Shown: positions 36,036 through 47,670 of the stretch, one piece after another
Layout of the letters: each line of letters opens with the position of its first letter
How positions within the stretch are numbered: the first letter of the stretch is position 1
Assembly: GCF_000632495.1 (NCBI RefSeq)
Contig: NZ_JFZT01000015.1
Span: 1-64,000 of the forward strand
Direction of reading: 5' to 3'
DNA from: Candidatus Acidianus copahuensis
GTDB lineage: Archaea > Thermoproteota > Thermoprotei_A > Sulfolobales > Sulfolobaceae
DNA: 64,000 nucleotides
Translations under genes and position numbers: made by a program
Notes under the pieces: generated by a model
The model's database searches: none
What the model saw: only the letters and a program-made list of their open reading frames with translations
Told to the model about the DNA's origin: nothing

Positions 36036-38530
36036 TTAAATATTCTTTTTCAAGGAGCGTTTTAAGAGAGTAATTACTACAGCTTTTAACATTCTTTTGT
36101 AAATTATTATGTAAGCAAAGATCCCATAGAATAGAAGATCAACACTAATCAGTAATAAATTCGCCAATTCGCCATATTTTAAATGTAAGAGTAAAATTCC
36201 GTTGCTATAAAAGATTAATTGCCCAAAAACATTATGACCTAAGTATAAATTACCGCTATTAACTTCAGCAGAAGGTAATGGTAAGCTGGAGCTTACAAAC
36301 ACGTTTTTCGGAGTATGTAATGAGAACTCTGTCGTAAACTGAGTAAAAACGTAATTGAGTGGAAAACTCACAAGGGAAGAGAAATTGATTGTAAAAGGTA
36401 CAAAAACTAGTATCCCAGTGACCTTCATGACTAAAGCATTAGAAACGTTTAGGATGTATTTACTTATATGACTTATGTCTGTATCGTTAAACACAATATA
36501 CTTTCCTTCATGTATATTAATTTCCGTTACATTCGTTACGTTGTAAACACTTATTTGTGATGATAAAACACTCTCTGGATTTAATACTATTGGTATGGTA
36601 TTTTGCATCTTCACTGGAGATACAATGGCTGGTGTATAATTTAATAGTGGATATAAATTGTAAAGCACATCAAATACTAAATTTTCGTCTGTTCCGTTAT
36701 AGAAAAGAGCATTATAAGAATACCTGAATATTGAAGCATTGGGCTGTTCAAGAAGGTATACATCACTTGAGTTAACAACGGGTATTAAGCCGGAGTAATG
36801 CAAATATGAGTAAATAAAATAACTGTTCAGCGGGATGTAAGATGTGTTATCTATAAAGAGATATCTTATGCCCGCTATATCATAAGATAGGGGTGTCTGA
36901 GAAATATTTTGAACAGGCGGAGGAGAGATTGTTGCCCAACCTGGCATTAATGGAGGAGAGTTTAAGATAAACTGATAATTAGTCCATTTTTCTGAGAAGC
37001 CTATTTCACCAACATAAACTCTTCCAGCATTATTAGTAGACATTATATTCATTACGTGAACCCACTGTGGTGGAGGATAAAGAGGAGCATAATAACCTTG
37101 TAAAGATACACTATTACCTGGAAATGAACCTGTATCTTGCGAAGGATACAAAGTACCATTGAAGTATTGCCAACTAGCGAACGAGAATAAGATCACTATA
37201 ATTAAAGGTATAATAATCTTAAATCTGATTCTTTTTACCTTATTCAGTAGATAATTAACACTTATTGGAATTAAGATTAAGTATATGGAAAGGTTTAACC
37301 ACTCAGCATAAAAGGGAATTGCAAAAGTAGTTGCAAATACTCCTCCTATTATCGGTAGATGCGAAGGAGCAACCTCGAGATAATAAGTAAATTTTGTATC
37401 TGGGAAATTAGTTCCTACTTCAATAGCTATTAAGAAAAGTAAAGATGCGACAAGAGGAGATATGTATTGTTTTCTATCTTTATCAAAGAGACTAATTAAC
37501 ATTAAAATAAAAAATATAGATAAGGAAGCAAACCAGATATAGGATATGGGATCGTTAGGAAATAGAACATTATCTTCTCTGCCTATTGTAGGGAGATACC
37601 ACCATTTGGTACGAGGATAGAATAGAATACTAGGCGGAGAGTAAGCTATTGTGGTCCACCATTCACTAATAAAATCAAAGATGAAGAGGAATGTAGCGTC
37701 GGGTGAGAAAAATGCTATGGTTGAAAAAGTGTCCGGTCTAAAAGCAGGTGCTGAAATAGCCTTAGATACTGAAGTTACAACTAATAATGATGGATATATA
37801 TAGATGAAATATTCAAAAGCAACGAAAGGCAAAGTTACTAATAAACTTAGCAGTGAAGTTACTAGCGTTTTTAAGAACTTTCTTCTTCCTAAGGCTAAAG
37901 TGCCCAATATGAAAGGAACTAAAAGGTAAATTAACCATACATAAAATCTAGGATCCATTATAGCTGAAAAAGAAATTGCTAAGCCCATTTTTATAATATC
38001 GTATTTATTTATTTTTTATTTTTTATATTAATATTAATTATTTTTACGAAGAAATAAGCTATAGCTAGTACCGCGAAAATGACGTTGTAGTATTGAGCTG
38101 TTATAAGTTCTAAATATAAAGGATTTAGGAAAAATGCTATAACACCAATCGCCTTAATTAATAACCTGTGGCTAATATCGAATGTATCTAATACAAGATC
38201 TAGAAGAAAGTAAAGCAAAAAGTACACTGAGGAAAAGATTACGAGAAGAAATAATTTATCTAGTATAATAATGTTAAATGTAGGGAATACCAGAAGAAAT
38301 AGATAGTCAACCGCTTGATTAATATAAACGCCAATTTCCGGAACATAAACTGATGGGAAAAAGAGGTATCTTAATTGAGGTCCGGAGAAGAAAGGAGGAA
38401 TTAAACCATTGTTAAAATAGCCATTACTTAAAAGGTAAACATAAATGGGAATGAGCGCAAATACCCATAAACCTAAAAACTCGAATAAAGTTAGTACCTT
38501 AAACTTATCGACTTTACTACTAATGCCCAT
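36036..38530 (-). pseudogene. GT-C-like polytopic membrane protein, frameshifted
   Basis: Two frames, 38009-38530 (173 residues) and 36036-37988 (650 residues), meet in an A-rich run near 37990-38010 and together give one protein of about 830 residues. It has some 11-12 transmembrane helices in the first half (FFLNPLYLELITAQYYNVIF, then SFSAIMDPRFYVWLIYLLVP), a large extracytoplasmic Asn/Thr-rich part after about residue 440, and a final helix. Layout resembles GT-C glycosyltransferases or YfhO-type proteins that use lipid-linked sugars outside the membrane. If the shift is real, the downstream frame could start at its own ATG (MGLAIS). Confidence 0.65.
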
Positions 38531-39205
38531 TCTAGTTATAGCTTTTATGAATATTATATAAGTTTTAGCAATAGAGTCTAGGAGATTTAAGCCTATTTAT
38601 GCTCTATTGATAGCAGAAAGTTTATTTTTAATATAGTTATCTTATTGTTGAACATGGTACTATTCTAGTACTACTCCAGATATTGTTAGAAGATTCTTTA
38701 ATATTAAGTAAAATAAATGTGTGCTCATTTAAACTATTTTATAAGATTTCTTATGAACTGAAAATTAAACTGCTGATTCTCTAAAATAAGATAATTTTAT
38801 CTTTTATGATCACTCTTAAGGATCAAGTGTGTTTTCGCTGTATCGTAGATTATTAATAAAACCTTAATGAAGGACATAAATTACGTTATAATTAAATAGT
38901 TTATTACAATACAGCAACACTTTAGATACACACAGAAACGAGATCTTAGCTGTATTATGCTTAATATGTGTAACTATTAAATCTAAATAATTAAGTTAAA
39001 GATTAAAGTAATATTAGAGTTTAAGTCCACATTTATAAGAATAAAACATACTTAAATATAATTATAAGAATTTACAAAGATCATAAGCATAGGAATTTAC
39101 TAATAATTGTTATAATTATAGATTTCTCATTAAATTAGTGAAGTAAACACTTAAGTATACTAAAACTTCTTTAGTACAATTATATAATAAAATTCCATGA
39201 TTTAT
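38531..39205. other. Long AT-rich intergenic region with repeats
   Basis: No gene seen. At 38820-38950 lies a minus-strand copy of repeat family P (AACCTTAATGAAGGACATAA then ATTACGTT), flanked by TGTGTTTTCGCTGTATC and GATACACACAG, which resemble inverted ends. The remainder is over 75% A/T by eye. Confidence 0.45.
38820..38950 (-). repeat. MITE-like repeat, family P with TGTGTATC-type ends
   Basis: Inner block ATTTATGTCCTTCATTAAGG then TTTTATTAATAA (minus strand) is nearly identical to 47772-47812. The flanking GATACACACA is the complement of the TGTGTATC end of the 47671 element. Confidence 0.5.
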
Positions 39206-40252
39206 TTAATACTTCAAAATCTTTGATATCGCCTCAATCTCATGTTTTGTTATAGCATCAAATGAAAATCTCGATATATAATCCCTACCTTCTTTTCCTA
39301 GCCTGTTTCTAATTTCTTCATTATTTAACAAACTTATCACCGTATCCGCATAGGCTTTTACGTTGTCAAAGGGAACCTTAATAACCCCTTTCGAAAATCT
39401 CTTTGTCCACGGTAAATCCCATAGTACGGCTGGTAAATATGACGCCAATGCTTCAGCTGTAACCAATGAAAAACCCTCATATAGAGAGGGGAAGACAAAT
39501 ACTTTAGATTTAGCGAGAATTTCTCTTTTTCTTTTCTCGCTTACATAACCCAGATATTCAGAGTTTCTAGGTAACTGTGATAGTTTTTCCCAACCTCTCC
39601 CCATTATACACAGCTTAGGTTTATCAATCTTCTCGCTCACCATATCCCATATCTTGTAAAGATACTTAACGCCCTTCCTTTCTCCATAATCTCCTATGAA
39701 GAGACCATCGCACACTTTTTCGCTTGTAGTATAGTAACCGCTTACATCTATCCCATTTGTAGACGTTAGTATTACCTTATCTGGAAATAGTTTCTTTAGT
39801 TCTTCGTAGACCTCTTCTTGATCTAGACATATTATCCCCGATGAATGTTCAAAAGCCATCTTAATCAGTGGATAATACTTGCTATCTCCCCTAAGTTCCT
39901 CTGTTACATGATGCACAAATATTATTAGAGGTTTTCTTGAGAATATTGACAACAGATACGAGTAAATTACACTGAGAGAATACTCTGAATAGGAAAGTAT
40001 AACGTCTGAGTCTATGGCTTTTCTTAAACATCTTATAAAGCCTGGTAGAAATTCAAGCTTCGAAGTACTACTACTATAGACTATATCAAAATTAGCCAAA
40101 AGAGGTTCAAAAAACTCATCTATCTCCTTTAACGTATTTTTGTCAACACACAAGCTAACATTAGGAATTCTGCTATATACTTCAAGTGTCCTTCTTGCTG
40201 CACCCGTAAATTGGGTTCCAAATCTCATAGGAGGGGATATAAGTATACGCAT
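39206..40252 (-). CDS. GT4 glycosyltransferase
   Basis: 348 residues, GT-B fold. N-domain begins [20 protein letters not shown] with the Gly-containing acceptor loop; [13 protein letters not shown] is a central strand. C-domain: [20 protein letters not shown], then [20 protein letters not shown], the EX7E motif for nucleotide-sugar binding. It ends 40 bases after the gene at 40293-41477 on the same strand, so they are probably co-transcribed. Retaining sugar transfer to a lipid-linked glycan is the usual role; donor unknown. Confidence 0.88.
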   Translation of the reverse strand: MRILISPPMRFGTQFTGAARRTLEVYSRIPNVSLCVDKNTLKEIDEFFEPLLANFDIVYSSSTSKLEFLPGFIRCLRKAIDSDVILSYSEYSLSVIYSYLLSIFSRKPLIIFVHHVTEELRGDSKYYPLIKMAFEHSSGIICLDQEEVYEELKKLFPDKVILTSTNGIDVSGYYTTSEKVCDGLFIGDYGERKGVKYLYKIWDMVSEKIDKPKLCIMGRGWEKLSQLPRNSEYLGYVSEKRKREILAKSKVFVFPSLYEGFSLVTAEALASYLPAVLWDLPWTKRFSKGVIKVPFDNVKAYADTVISLLNNEEIRNRLGKEGRDYISRFSFDAITKHEIEAISKILKY

Positions 40253-40292
40253 TTTACGTCACCACAGCGAGACTAGAATTATTAACGTTCTT

Positions 40293-41477
40293 TCATACCG
40301 ACTCCTTTATTATCTTTGCTATGCCCTCTGCTACATTATCCCAAGTGTGGAACTTTACAAATTCTCTAACACTATCTTCGAAGGGTGACCTCAAGAATTC
40401 TTCGTCCTTAAGAGACCTTTCTATTTGAGTCGCAAACGTGTTAATATCCCCAGGTCTAACGAACCTTACAGCCGGTAGTGTATTAAACGCTGAATAAACA
40501 GTAGGTATAGAGTACGCTATAACCGGTGTGCCTAGTGCTAATGATTCTAAAATAACTAGCGAGAAACCGTCTGCTAAGGAAGGATAAACTAAAAGTTTTG
40601 CTCTTTCAATAATTTCACGTAATTTGTGATCTTCTTTTATAAATCCTAGATATTCTACGTCTAACTTTTTTTTCTTTATATAGTCAAAAAATAGTCTTTC
40701 AAACCTAGGGTATAAAAATTTACCAGCGACCTTTAATTTTATTCTTACTCCTTTTTGCTTTAAAATATTCAAGATGTTGATAAGGTTAAAAATCCCTTTT
40801 GAGGGAATTAGTGTAGTCCAAAAAATTATATAATCGTCTTTCTCACTTTCATGGTCTAAATAGTAATCTACTCCGTTAGGAGGATTTAATAAAACCTTTC
40901 TAACATTCCTTAGCTTTATTGAGTCTAGTGTGCCCTTACTGACTCCTGCTATAAATTTAATATATTTGGCTCTTTTCAAAAATTTTACTTTACTTCTAGA
41001 AATAGCATATAGCCAGTAGGTTCGTCCTAAAAGATAATCTATCGACCTATACACAAATGGCTTTAACGAATAGTACGTGTAGGATATACTTTGACTAAGG
41101 GAATAAATAGGCTCATGAAGGGTTGCTCCAAGTGAGACATCAAGCTTATTGGAGAGGAAAACAGCTTCTGGAGTAACGAAGTCAGGGTCATAAATAAAAT
41201 CACCATAAATATCAAACTCGTCAACGTATTCTTTATAAAACTTAGCTGATCTAGGGAACAATAATGGCTTAAACTTCCTTTCCTTATAAGCTTCTGACGG
41301 TATTTTAAAAATACCTTCTAGCTTTTTTAGGTCATCTATTGAACCATCTTCAGTGTACACGTCAGCATAAGGCACATATACCACATCAAAATATTTTGTC
41401 AACCTCTTTGTAACCTCTCTGACGTGTCTGCTGCCACCAGAATAATCTCCTAGCTTGTTAACTACAATGAGCTTCAT
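40293..41477 (-). CDS. GT4 glycosyltransferase
   Basis: 394 residues. N-domain GDYSGGSRHVREVTKRLTKY, C-domain DDYIIFWTTLIPSKGIF and YPSLADGFSLVILESLALGT (EX7E). Paralogue of 2127-3352 and 42579-43886, sharing the FHTWDNVAEGI tail and the D-Y-x-x-F-W C-domain start. First gene of a probable two-gene unit with 39206-40252. Its start is only 35 bases from the divergent gene at 41513, so the two share one promoter region. Confidence 0.88.
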   Translation of the reverse strand: MKLIVVNKLGDYSGGSRHVREVTKRLTKYFDVVYVPYADVYTEDGSIDDLKKLEGIFKIPSEAYKERKFKPLLFPRSAKFYKEYVDEFDIYGDFIYDPDFVTPEAVFLSNKLDVSLGATLHEPIYSLSQSISYTYYSLKPFVYRSIDYLLGRTYWLYAISRSKVKFLKRAKYIKFIAGVSKGTLDSIKLRNVRKVLLNPPNGVDYYLDHESEKDDYIIFWTTLIPSKGIFNLINILNILKQKGVRIKLKVAGKFLYPRFERLFFDYIKKKKLDVEYLGFIKEDHKLREIIERAKLLVYPSLADGFSLVILESLALGTPVIAYSIPTVYSAFNTLPAVRFVRPGDINTFATQIERSLKDEEFLRSPFEDSVREFVKFHTWDNVAEGIAKIIKESV

Positions 41478-41512
41478 TCAAGTTTTAAATATAGTGCACA
41501 AATTAAAATCTT
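41478..41512. promoter_or_regulatory. Compact divergent promoter between two GT4 genes
   Basis: Only 35 bases separate the divergent start codons (ATG at 41477 minus, GTG at 41513 plus). It contains TTTTAAATATAG and AATTAAAATC, usable as TATA-like boxes in either direction. With so little space the transcripts must be leaderless or initiate within the opposite gene. Confidence 0.5.
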
Positions 41513-42517
41513 GTGAGAGTTTTACTAATAGCATCTAAGGATGATTTCTTTAGCAGTTTAGAAAAAGTTACTGGAATAGGTAGATACGTAAGACAAACTT
41601 ATGAAAGTCTCAGTAAATATTTAGAGGTTGAAAAATTTCCTATATATGATTATTCCTCAGTCCTTTCTGCATTTCTCACTACAGTTACAGCTAGCCTTTC
41701 ATTAAGATATAGGAACTTTGATATAATTCACTTACTAGCACCAAAACCCTTCATTCCACTATTGAAAGGGAACGCAAAGTCAGTAATTACAGTCCATGAT
41801 CTTTTCTTTTTAAAATATCAAGAGTCTCTCTCAAGGTTATCACGCTTGTATTTATTAAGTATCAAAAAAAGCGACGCAGTTATAGCAGTCTCGAGCAAGG
41901 TCAAAAGGGATCTGATTGAAATGAACTATAATAAAAAAATCTTTGTAGTGAACCCTTTTATAGACGACAAGTTCTTCAAAGAGAAAAAAAGAAATGCGAC
42001 AGAAAAGAAAGAAGATATAATAAAGATAGGATATATAGGAAAGATAGACAGCGAAAGAAAAAACGTTTTAAGGGCTATTAAGGCTTTTAAAAACCTTAGA
42101 GAAAACGCATTGTTCGAGTTATGGGGAAATCATTCTACCTCAAACAAAATTATGCAGGAAATCATAAAGGAAATAAAAAAAGATAAAAGAATAAGGCTCA
42201 TGGGTCCCGCTCCTGAAGAAGATTTAATCAAAATATATGACTCTTTTGATGCCTTCTTTTTGCCTAGTAAGGAAGAGGGTTTTGGATATCCTATTGTTGA
42301 AGCACAGAGTAGAGGTATCCCCGTGATTGTGTTTGAAGACTCTGATATACCAGAAGAAGTATGTAAATATTGCTTAAAGATAAATAACGACCTTAATGAG
42401 ATTATTGATAAAATTTCTGACATAAATAGAAATGCGCTCATTTCGTTTGCTCAGAAATTTAACGTGAACGCTTACGTTAAGAATTTAGTAAATATGTATA
42501 ATGAAATCATAAAGTAA
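41513..42517 (+). CDS. GT4 glycosyltransferase
   Basis: 334 residues from a GTG. N-domain TGIGRYVRQTYESLSKYL; SVITVHDLFFLKY holds the acceptor His common in this group. C-domain IKIGYIGKIDSERKNVLRAI, then LPSKEEGFGYPIVEAQSRGI (EX7E). Not close to the neighbouring paralogue trio; nearer to plant-/bacterial-type mannosyl or rhamnosyl transferases. 61 bases before the next gene on the same strand, probably one operon. Confidence 0.88.
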   Translation: MRVLLIASKDDFFSSLEKVTGIGRYVRQTYESLSKYLEVEKFPIYDYSSVLSAFLTTVTASLSLRYRNFDIIHLLAPKPFIPLLKGNAKSVITVHDLFFLKYQESLSRLSRLYLLSIKKSDAVIAVSSKVKRDLIEMNYNKKIFVVNPFIDDKFFKEKKRNATEKKEDIIKIGYIGKIDSERKNVLRAIKAFKNLRENALFELWGNHSTSNKIMQEIIKEIKKDKRIRLMGPAPEEDLIKIYDSFDAFFLPSKEEGFGYPIVEAQSRGIPVIVFEDSDIPEEVCKYCLKINNDLNEIIDKISDINRNALISFAQKFNVNAYVKNLVNMYNEIIK

Positions 42518-42578
42518 GATTGTTCTACAGCAGCCTTGTTAAAAATAAAACTAAATATTACGAAAGATTAATTCTATC

Positions 42579-43886
42579 TTGATGTATGAAATAGGCGTAT
42601 TTACACCATTTTCCAGCGTTATAAAATTCTACGGCGGTGGTGAAGTATTTATTAAAGAAGTCCTTAGTGGACTGAATAAAAAATTAAATATCTTAGTAAT
42701 TCCTACACTTAACAGCATAAGAAATTTTGCCACAAAAGAAAACAACGAAGAGATTTGTAGAACTTTATCTTCTATGCCTTTCAATTTTCCGCAAATAGTC
42801 TATAAGTTATGCGAAAATAATTTCAATGTAGATCCTGAAAAGATAGTACATGCGTATAGGGAGGAACTTAAGGAAGTAAAAAGTTTTTATGATATTCATG
42901 CTTTCCATGAAGTAATCCATACCCTCCCTAACTGGAAAATTAAATTGTTTCTTAGTTTGTTTGGAGAAAATTTTGCACTATATCATTACATGTACTTTCC
43001 AGACTCCTACTACTTCTCGTCTGTACTTCAAAAACCTACAATGATGACTATTCACACAGATTTAAGACCTTATTTAACTTCAATTAAACTTATTCCATAT
43101 TTAACTAAGATAAAGGAAGATCCATTTTACTTCATGAAGAGAAGATTTCAAGTTTATACACTTTTTAAGGTTCCTAAAATCTTCAGATCCCCCTACATAA
43201 AGGTTATTACTACAGTTTCAAAAGGAGAAGGCGAAGTATGGAAAGTTCCTAAGGAAAAACTTAGAGTGCTTTATCCATCAAACGCATTTAATGCAGAAAT
43301 GCTAAAATATAGAACTATAAATAATAAGGAGGATTACCTTGTTTTCTGGGCAAGGTTAACGTTCAAAAAGGGATTGTTTGATATCCCATTTATTTTAAAG
43401 TTTTTAAAAGAGAATTTAAAAGAAAATATAAAGATATATATCTTTGGAAAATTCTATGATTGTTCCGATAAGAAATTCTTTGGGTTAATTGAAAAATTTA
43501 ATTTAAAAGAAAATGTAGAATATCTAGGTTTTCTCACAGAAGAAGAAAAATATAAGATTGTAAGCAAAGCTAGAGCTTTACTTTACCCATCCCATGAAGA
43601 TACTTTTTCTCAAGTAATACTTGAGAGCCTAGCTTTGGGGACACCAGTAATTGCATACAACATTGAAGGGCCTAAAAGTATTTACTCAAGTTTCAAAGCT
43701 GTAAAATTTGTAAAAGAATCTAGTTTTAGAGATATGGCCAAAAAGACTTTTGAGATCTTGAAGATGAATGACGATGAATATTTTCAGATGTTAAACGAAC
43801 CTACATTGATGAAATTTTTAGAGGATCATAATAGCTGGGATAAAGTAGTAGAAAACATACTGGAAATTTTAAGCTTCTTAAATTAG
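42579..43886 (+). CDS. GT4 glycosyltransferase
   Basis: 435 residues, the longest GT4 in the window because of an N-domain insert (about residues 55-110). FYGGGEVFIKEVLSGLNKK is the N-terminal glycine loop, EDYLVFWARLTFKKGLFDIP starts the C-domain, and YPSHEDTFSQVILESLALGT is the EX7E region. Paralogue of 2127-3352 and 40293-41477. Likely in one transcript with 41513-42517. Confidence 0.88.
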   Translation: MMYEIGVFTPFSSVIKFYGGGEVFIKEVLSGLNKKLNILVIPTLNSIRNFATKENNEEICRTLSSMPFNFPQIVYKLCENNFNVDPEKIVHAYREELKEVKSFYDIHAFHEVIHTLPNWKIKLFLSLFGENFALYHYMYFPDSYYFSSVLQKPTMMTIHTDLRPYLTSIKLIPYLTKIKEDPFYFMKRRFQVYTLFKVPKIFRSPYIKVITTVSKGEGEVWKVPKEKLRVLYPSNAFNAEMLKYRTINNKEDYLVFWARLTFKKGLFDIPFILKFLKENLKENIKIYIFGKFYDCSDKKFFGLIEKFNLKENVEYLGFLTEEEKYKIVSKARALLYPSHEDTFSQVILESLALGTPVIAYNIEGPKSIYSSFKAVKFVKESSFRDMAKKTFEILKMNDDEYFQMLNEPTLMKFLEDHNSWDKVVENILEILSFLN

Positions 43887-44366
43887 AAAATGTTCATGAT
43901 TTTAAAAACTTCTTATTAGATGGACTAATTACATTATTTGTAGAAAATTAGTACAACGCTATTGTTATGCAAGAGCATTAATATATTGATCAAATAGCTT
44001 ATCGTTAATATGAAATTTCTGCTTTAACTATGTATGTTTACGATGTGTGTTTGCTTACGTTAATCTCGTAATTCGATTTGTTGATAACTAAAAATTCGAA
44101 ATATATTCGTAACCGTTATGCATATCTGACATGGATAACTATACCTTTAATCTACAACTTAAAACGTATTGACCATAATAAGGTACATATTCACAATCAG
44201 AATGAGCAGTTAAATGAGAGTGTCGTATTATTAAGATTAATAGAGGAGCGAATAAATTTAACGCGGTTTATTAAGCTTTTACCCGTACACGACCGTGCCT
44301 TGTGTTTGTTTAAGAAAGCATTTAAAACGATAAATATTTAAATTACTTTGAATTAGAAAATATTAA
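43887..44366. other. Intergenic, possible small or decayed gene
   Basis: An open frame at 44078-44341 (87 codons, MLITKNSKYIRNRYAYLTWI onward) has a basic, helical composition but no family and no clear promoter; I do not count it as a gene. The rest is AT-rich. Confidence 0.3.
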
Positions 44367-45357
44367 ATGTCAGAAACGTTAGATGTTGATAGCTTGTTCC
44401 TCTCTTCCGAACCAGAATCGGTTTATAAATTTTTCTCTAATTTTCAAAAAAATTGATGATCTCGTAAGCTGGATGAAGCAAAGACCAAAGGCAGAGGTTA
44501 AAATAGGTGTAGAGAAAGGAAAATACAATGAAGTAGTAATCGTAATACCTACTGCGGATATGAATGGTTATTATGCAAAAAGTATAAGGAAAACCTATGA
44601 AGGACTCACACTAATTTTCGTTGAAAGTAAAGGGAAATATTTTAACTTTGCCCATTCTGTAAACGAGGGAATTAAAGAGGCACTTTCACTTTCTCCTTCA
44701 TGGGTAATAGTATCAAATGACAATATGATTGGTATTGATAGCCCAGAACAACTTATTAAACAGTTAAGGACCGTAGAAGAAAATGATGTAGTTTTTGCTA
44801 AACCCCCCATGTATCATTCACTAATGGTTCATATATGTAAGATTAGACGATTGATATATAAGCAATATTTAAAAAGAGCTGTAAGCGAAAATGCCGTTAT
44901 TCCATTTAATGTTAGATAGAATATCCTAGACAAATTTAAGGTTGAATACTTAATTATTCCGATAATTAAATATGAGGATATTCCTATATTTATTAGAAAC
45001 GAAAAATTAACCTCCCTTGTATGCTCAAAAGATTATCTAATAATTAACGGAGGAGCTTTTATGATTTTTCAAGCAAGTTTTTTAAAGGAAATTAAGAATA
45101 ATTTTCTAGATGAGACATTTATAAATGGAGTAGAAGATGATGATTTATATTTTAGGATATTTAGCTTATATAAACCTAAAATCGGATGGATTAACTTCCA
45201 AATTAAGGGCATGATAAGAGGGAGTTTAGAGAAAGATGAAGTAATTAACTTCAAAAGAGATATGGTTAATCGTATTTATTTTAACTATAAGTGGAGATAT
45301 TACCTTAACAAACTAAGACCTCAAGATTTGTCTAGCAAACTCATTTCTAATTCCTAA
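44367..45357 (+). pseudogene. GT2-like glycosyltransferase, frameshift plus in-frame TAG
   Basis: Begins MSETLDVDSLFLSSEPESVY at 44367. A shift in the A6 run near 44447 moves to the frame that reads KIDDLVSWMKQRPKAEVKIG, then SWVIVSNDNMIGIDSPEQLI, where SNDN replaces the DxD and is typical of GT2 relatives. A TAG at 44917-44919 interrupts the frame (PFNVR then NILDKFKVEYLIIP), which continues to 45357 with NGVEDDDLYFRIF, the expected acidic ED motif. About 325 residues in all. Confidence 0.7.
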
Positions 45358-46428
45358 TTACCTTATCGCATATATGGTATTGTGGAGGAAAATATTAGTG
45401 GTTAACTCTGGGTTATGATATATAATGTAAGTCTTCTTAAATCCTGCTTCCTTGATTCTTTTCAATATCTCGCTTAATTCATTAACGTTATTTAAAGTCA
45501 CTTCAATCTTAGCTAGTTGTTTAACTCTCTTTAGATCCTCTACAGATAAGTACCTTTCGCATCCCTTACAGTCCATTTTTAGATAATCTACTTCTTTAAG
45601 ACCCAACATATCCAGCAGTGAAGATAAACTGTAACTCTTAACCATTTCTTCTTTTTTCTCGCTCTTATAAAATGCTGAAGCTGAGCCATCAATTCTGTCA
45701 GCTTTGTAAAACATCGTTACTTCTCCGTCCTCACCTATTGCGCATTTTATTGGTGTTACCTTAATCCCTTCGTTTAGCTTTAGGTTCTGAAGCAACGCAT
45801 TATAATTTGTTGAAACTGGTTCTATCGCAATCACTTCAGCTCCATTCCTAGCGAAGTGAACAGACGTGTCTCCGAATTCAGCACCTACGTCTAGAACTTT
45901 TAAACCTTTGAAAGAAGCTATAAATCTGTCATGTATCTTTAATATGAAAGTTTCAGTAAAAGTCCAAGGATCTATATACCTAACATAAAACTTACTTCCG
46001 TCAGATGATTCAATAATCATATTATTTGTGTCTATTCTTACAAAATTGCCGTTTAGTTCACTAACCTCATTAAATATCATTAAGCCATACTTTATTACGA
46101 AATATATTAGAGATAATAAATTGTAAATGATGTCGAAATCGCTTTCATTTTTAAACTGTAAGGTTGTACTAGGAAGCCTTATTACTATATTGTTCTCTTG
46201 TAGTTCAGTCGGTATTCCTAGTTGGTTTAGTTTTTCGATCAAAATTGCTAAATCCAGAAGCCTATAATAATCTCCATTAACAAGTAATCCGTCTCTTAAA
46301 ACCCCAGTAGCTTTTGCTATTTTCGTTAATCTAAACTTATATAATGCCATTTTGAACGTTAACCCTAGCCAATTCCTATACGTATGCCTTAACTGGTTTA
46401 TTGTCGAAATTACATCTTCAAGATTCAT
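45358..46428 (-). CDS. FkbM-family SAM-dependent methyltransferase
   Basis: 356 residues. The N-terminal 170 residues are helical and unassigned. The methyltransferase starts with LDVGAEFGDTSVHFARNG (motif I), AEVIAIEPVSTNYNALLQNL (motif II), and VDYLKMDCKGCERYL, the FkbM signature with Asp-x-Lys/Glu-Gly. Such enzymes O-methylate sugars or nearby groups in glycan clusters. It converges on the GT2-like gene with no intergenic space. Intact. Confidence 0.85.
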   Translation of the reverse strand: MNLEDVISTINQLRHTYRNWLGLTFKMALYKFRLTKIAKATGVLRDGLLVNGDYYRLLDLAILIEKLNQLGIPTELQENNIVIRLPSTTLQFKNESDFDIIYNLLSLIYFVIKYGLMIFNEVSELNGNFVRIDTNNMIIESSDGSKFYVRYIDPWTFTETFILKIHDRFIASFKGLKVLDVGAEFGDTSVHFARNGAEVIAIEPVSTNYNALLQNLKLNEGIKVTPIKCAIGEDGEVTMFYKADRIDGSASAFYKSEKKEEMVKSYSLSSLLDMLGLKEVDYLKMDCKGCERYLSVEDLKRVKQLAKIEVTLNNVNELSEILKRIKEAGFKKTYIIYHNPELTTNIFLHNTIYAIR

Positions 46429-46550
46429 AATCCATATCTTTTATCTCTATCCAATCAAATAGTAATAAATATTACTTCCTATACCGTTGACATCTTAGCT
46501 ATTGCTACAATTAAAGTTTTAAATGAGAGTGTAAAAATTTAAAGACAATT

Positions 46551-47546
46551 ATGGAAAAGATTATCTTGTCCATCATTCTTATTTTATTACTAACTTTCAC
46601 TAACCCTACCCTAGGTTTAATTAACGTTTCCTATCCCTCTCAAGTACTGTATGGACAAACCTTAACTGTTAACTTTTCAGCTTGCTCAACAACAATTAAC
46701 TCAACTAATTTCCCCATAATCTCATCTGGTACAGAAATAATAAATAGTACATATAGAGGTGGTTCTCCTTACGGCTATTACGTAGTATTTCCTATGCTGA
46801 ACCTCTCAGAAGAAATTCGAGTGACATTTTTAGGGGAATATAATGAATCAATTTTATCCGACCCTGGCATTGCACTTTACGGAGGTAATTTCGAAATCCC
46901 ATTACCAGACAGTGACCAAAATCAATTTACGGTAGTAGTATTAACATTTGATGGAAGAATTTTATTGCATATCAATTCCTCATGGTATGCTCCACTTACA
47001 TCTTTACCTTTTTATGGTCAAGTAATCGATAATTGGATAAACGTTACTACCCCAGTAAATTATACGGTAATATTTCAAGACCATGAGGGTAAAACTCTAG
47101 TAAAGGAGATGTTCATTAACGGTAAAGGATACTTCATAGGATATTTAACACCCATCCCTTGGAATTTCTCTTACGTTGGTATAAGGTTAGATACCGGGTA
47201 TGATTTTGTAAAACCAATTGAGTTTTATGCATCTGGTGCTTATTTCTCTCTTTCACTCCCTTATGTAATTTACGTAAACGATAAAGAATACACTTCAGGC
47301 TTTACTAATTCTATGGGACAAGGTTAGTTCTCTATCAAGGTTACCTCGCCCCTTACAATAAATATAACCTTCCCTACGCTTCACGAATACAAGGTAATTT
47401 ATGTCGGCGTAACTGCTCCCATGAGCAATGACGAGGTGAAGATAGTTTACCCAATTCGAGAGATATCTCTCCTAGTTATAAGCGCGATCTTAATAGTTTT
47501 AGGTTATGTACTAGAGGAGAGAAGGAAGAGGAGGAGTAAAACTTAA
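46551..47546 (+). pseudogene. Secreted, C-terminally anchored protein with an in-frame TAG
   Basis: Signal peptide MEKIILSIILILLLTFTNPT, then a beta-rich Asn/Thr/Ser domain with N-glycosylation sequons. One frame runs to 47546 but has a TAG at 47325-47327 (MGQG before, FSIKVTSP after). The end carries a membrane helix ISLLVISAILIVLGYVL and a basic tail. It is a paralogue of 50897-51826, which has Glu at the TAG position and the shared NITFPTLHEY block. Probably a cell-surface protein linked to glycan export; function unknown. Confidence 0.72.
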
Positions 47547-47670
47547 CGTCTATAGCATCACCTTACAGTAACAATCTAAATTTATTCTGTAAGTTAATAA
47601 TAATATCTAATTCATTGCATAGCATCGCCAAATAATGATCAATTATTTAATTATGGCATGATTTAGGTCG

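Noticed and set aside
44078..44341. 87-codon plus-strand frame between two glycosyltransferase genes
   Set aside because: Composition is plausible, but no promoter, no family and no relation to the neighbours. Left as a possibility only in the gap note.
6392..47327. Pyrrolysine coding at the in-frame TAG codons
   Set aside because: Sulfolobales are not known to make pyrrolysine, TAA and TGA interruptions and frameshifts occur in the same region, and one TAG aligns with Glu in the paralogue.
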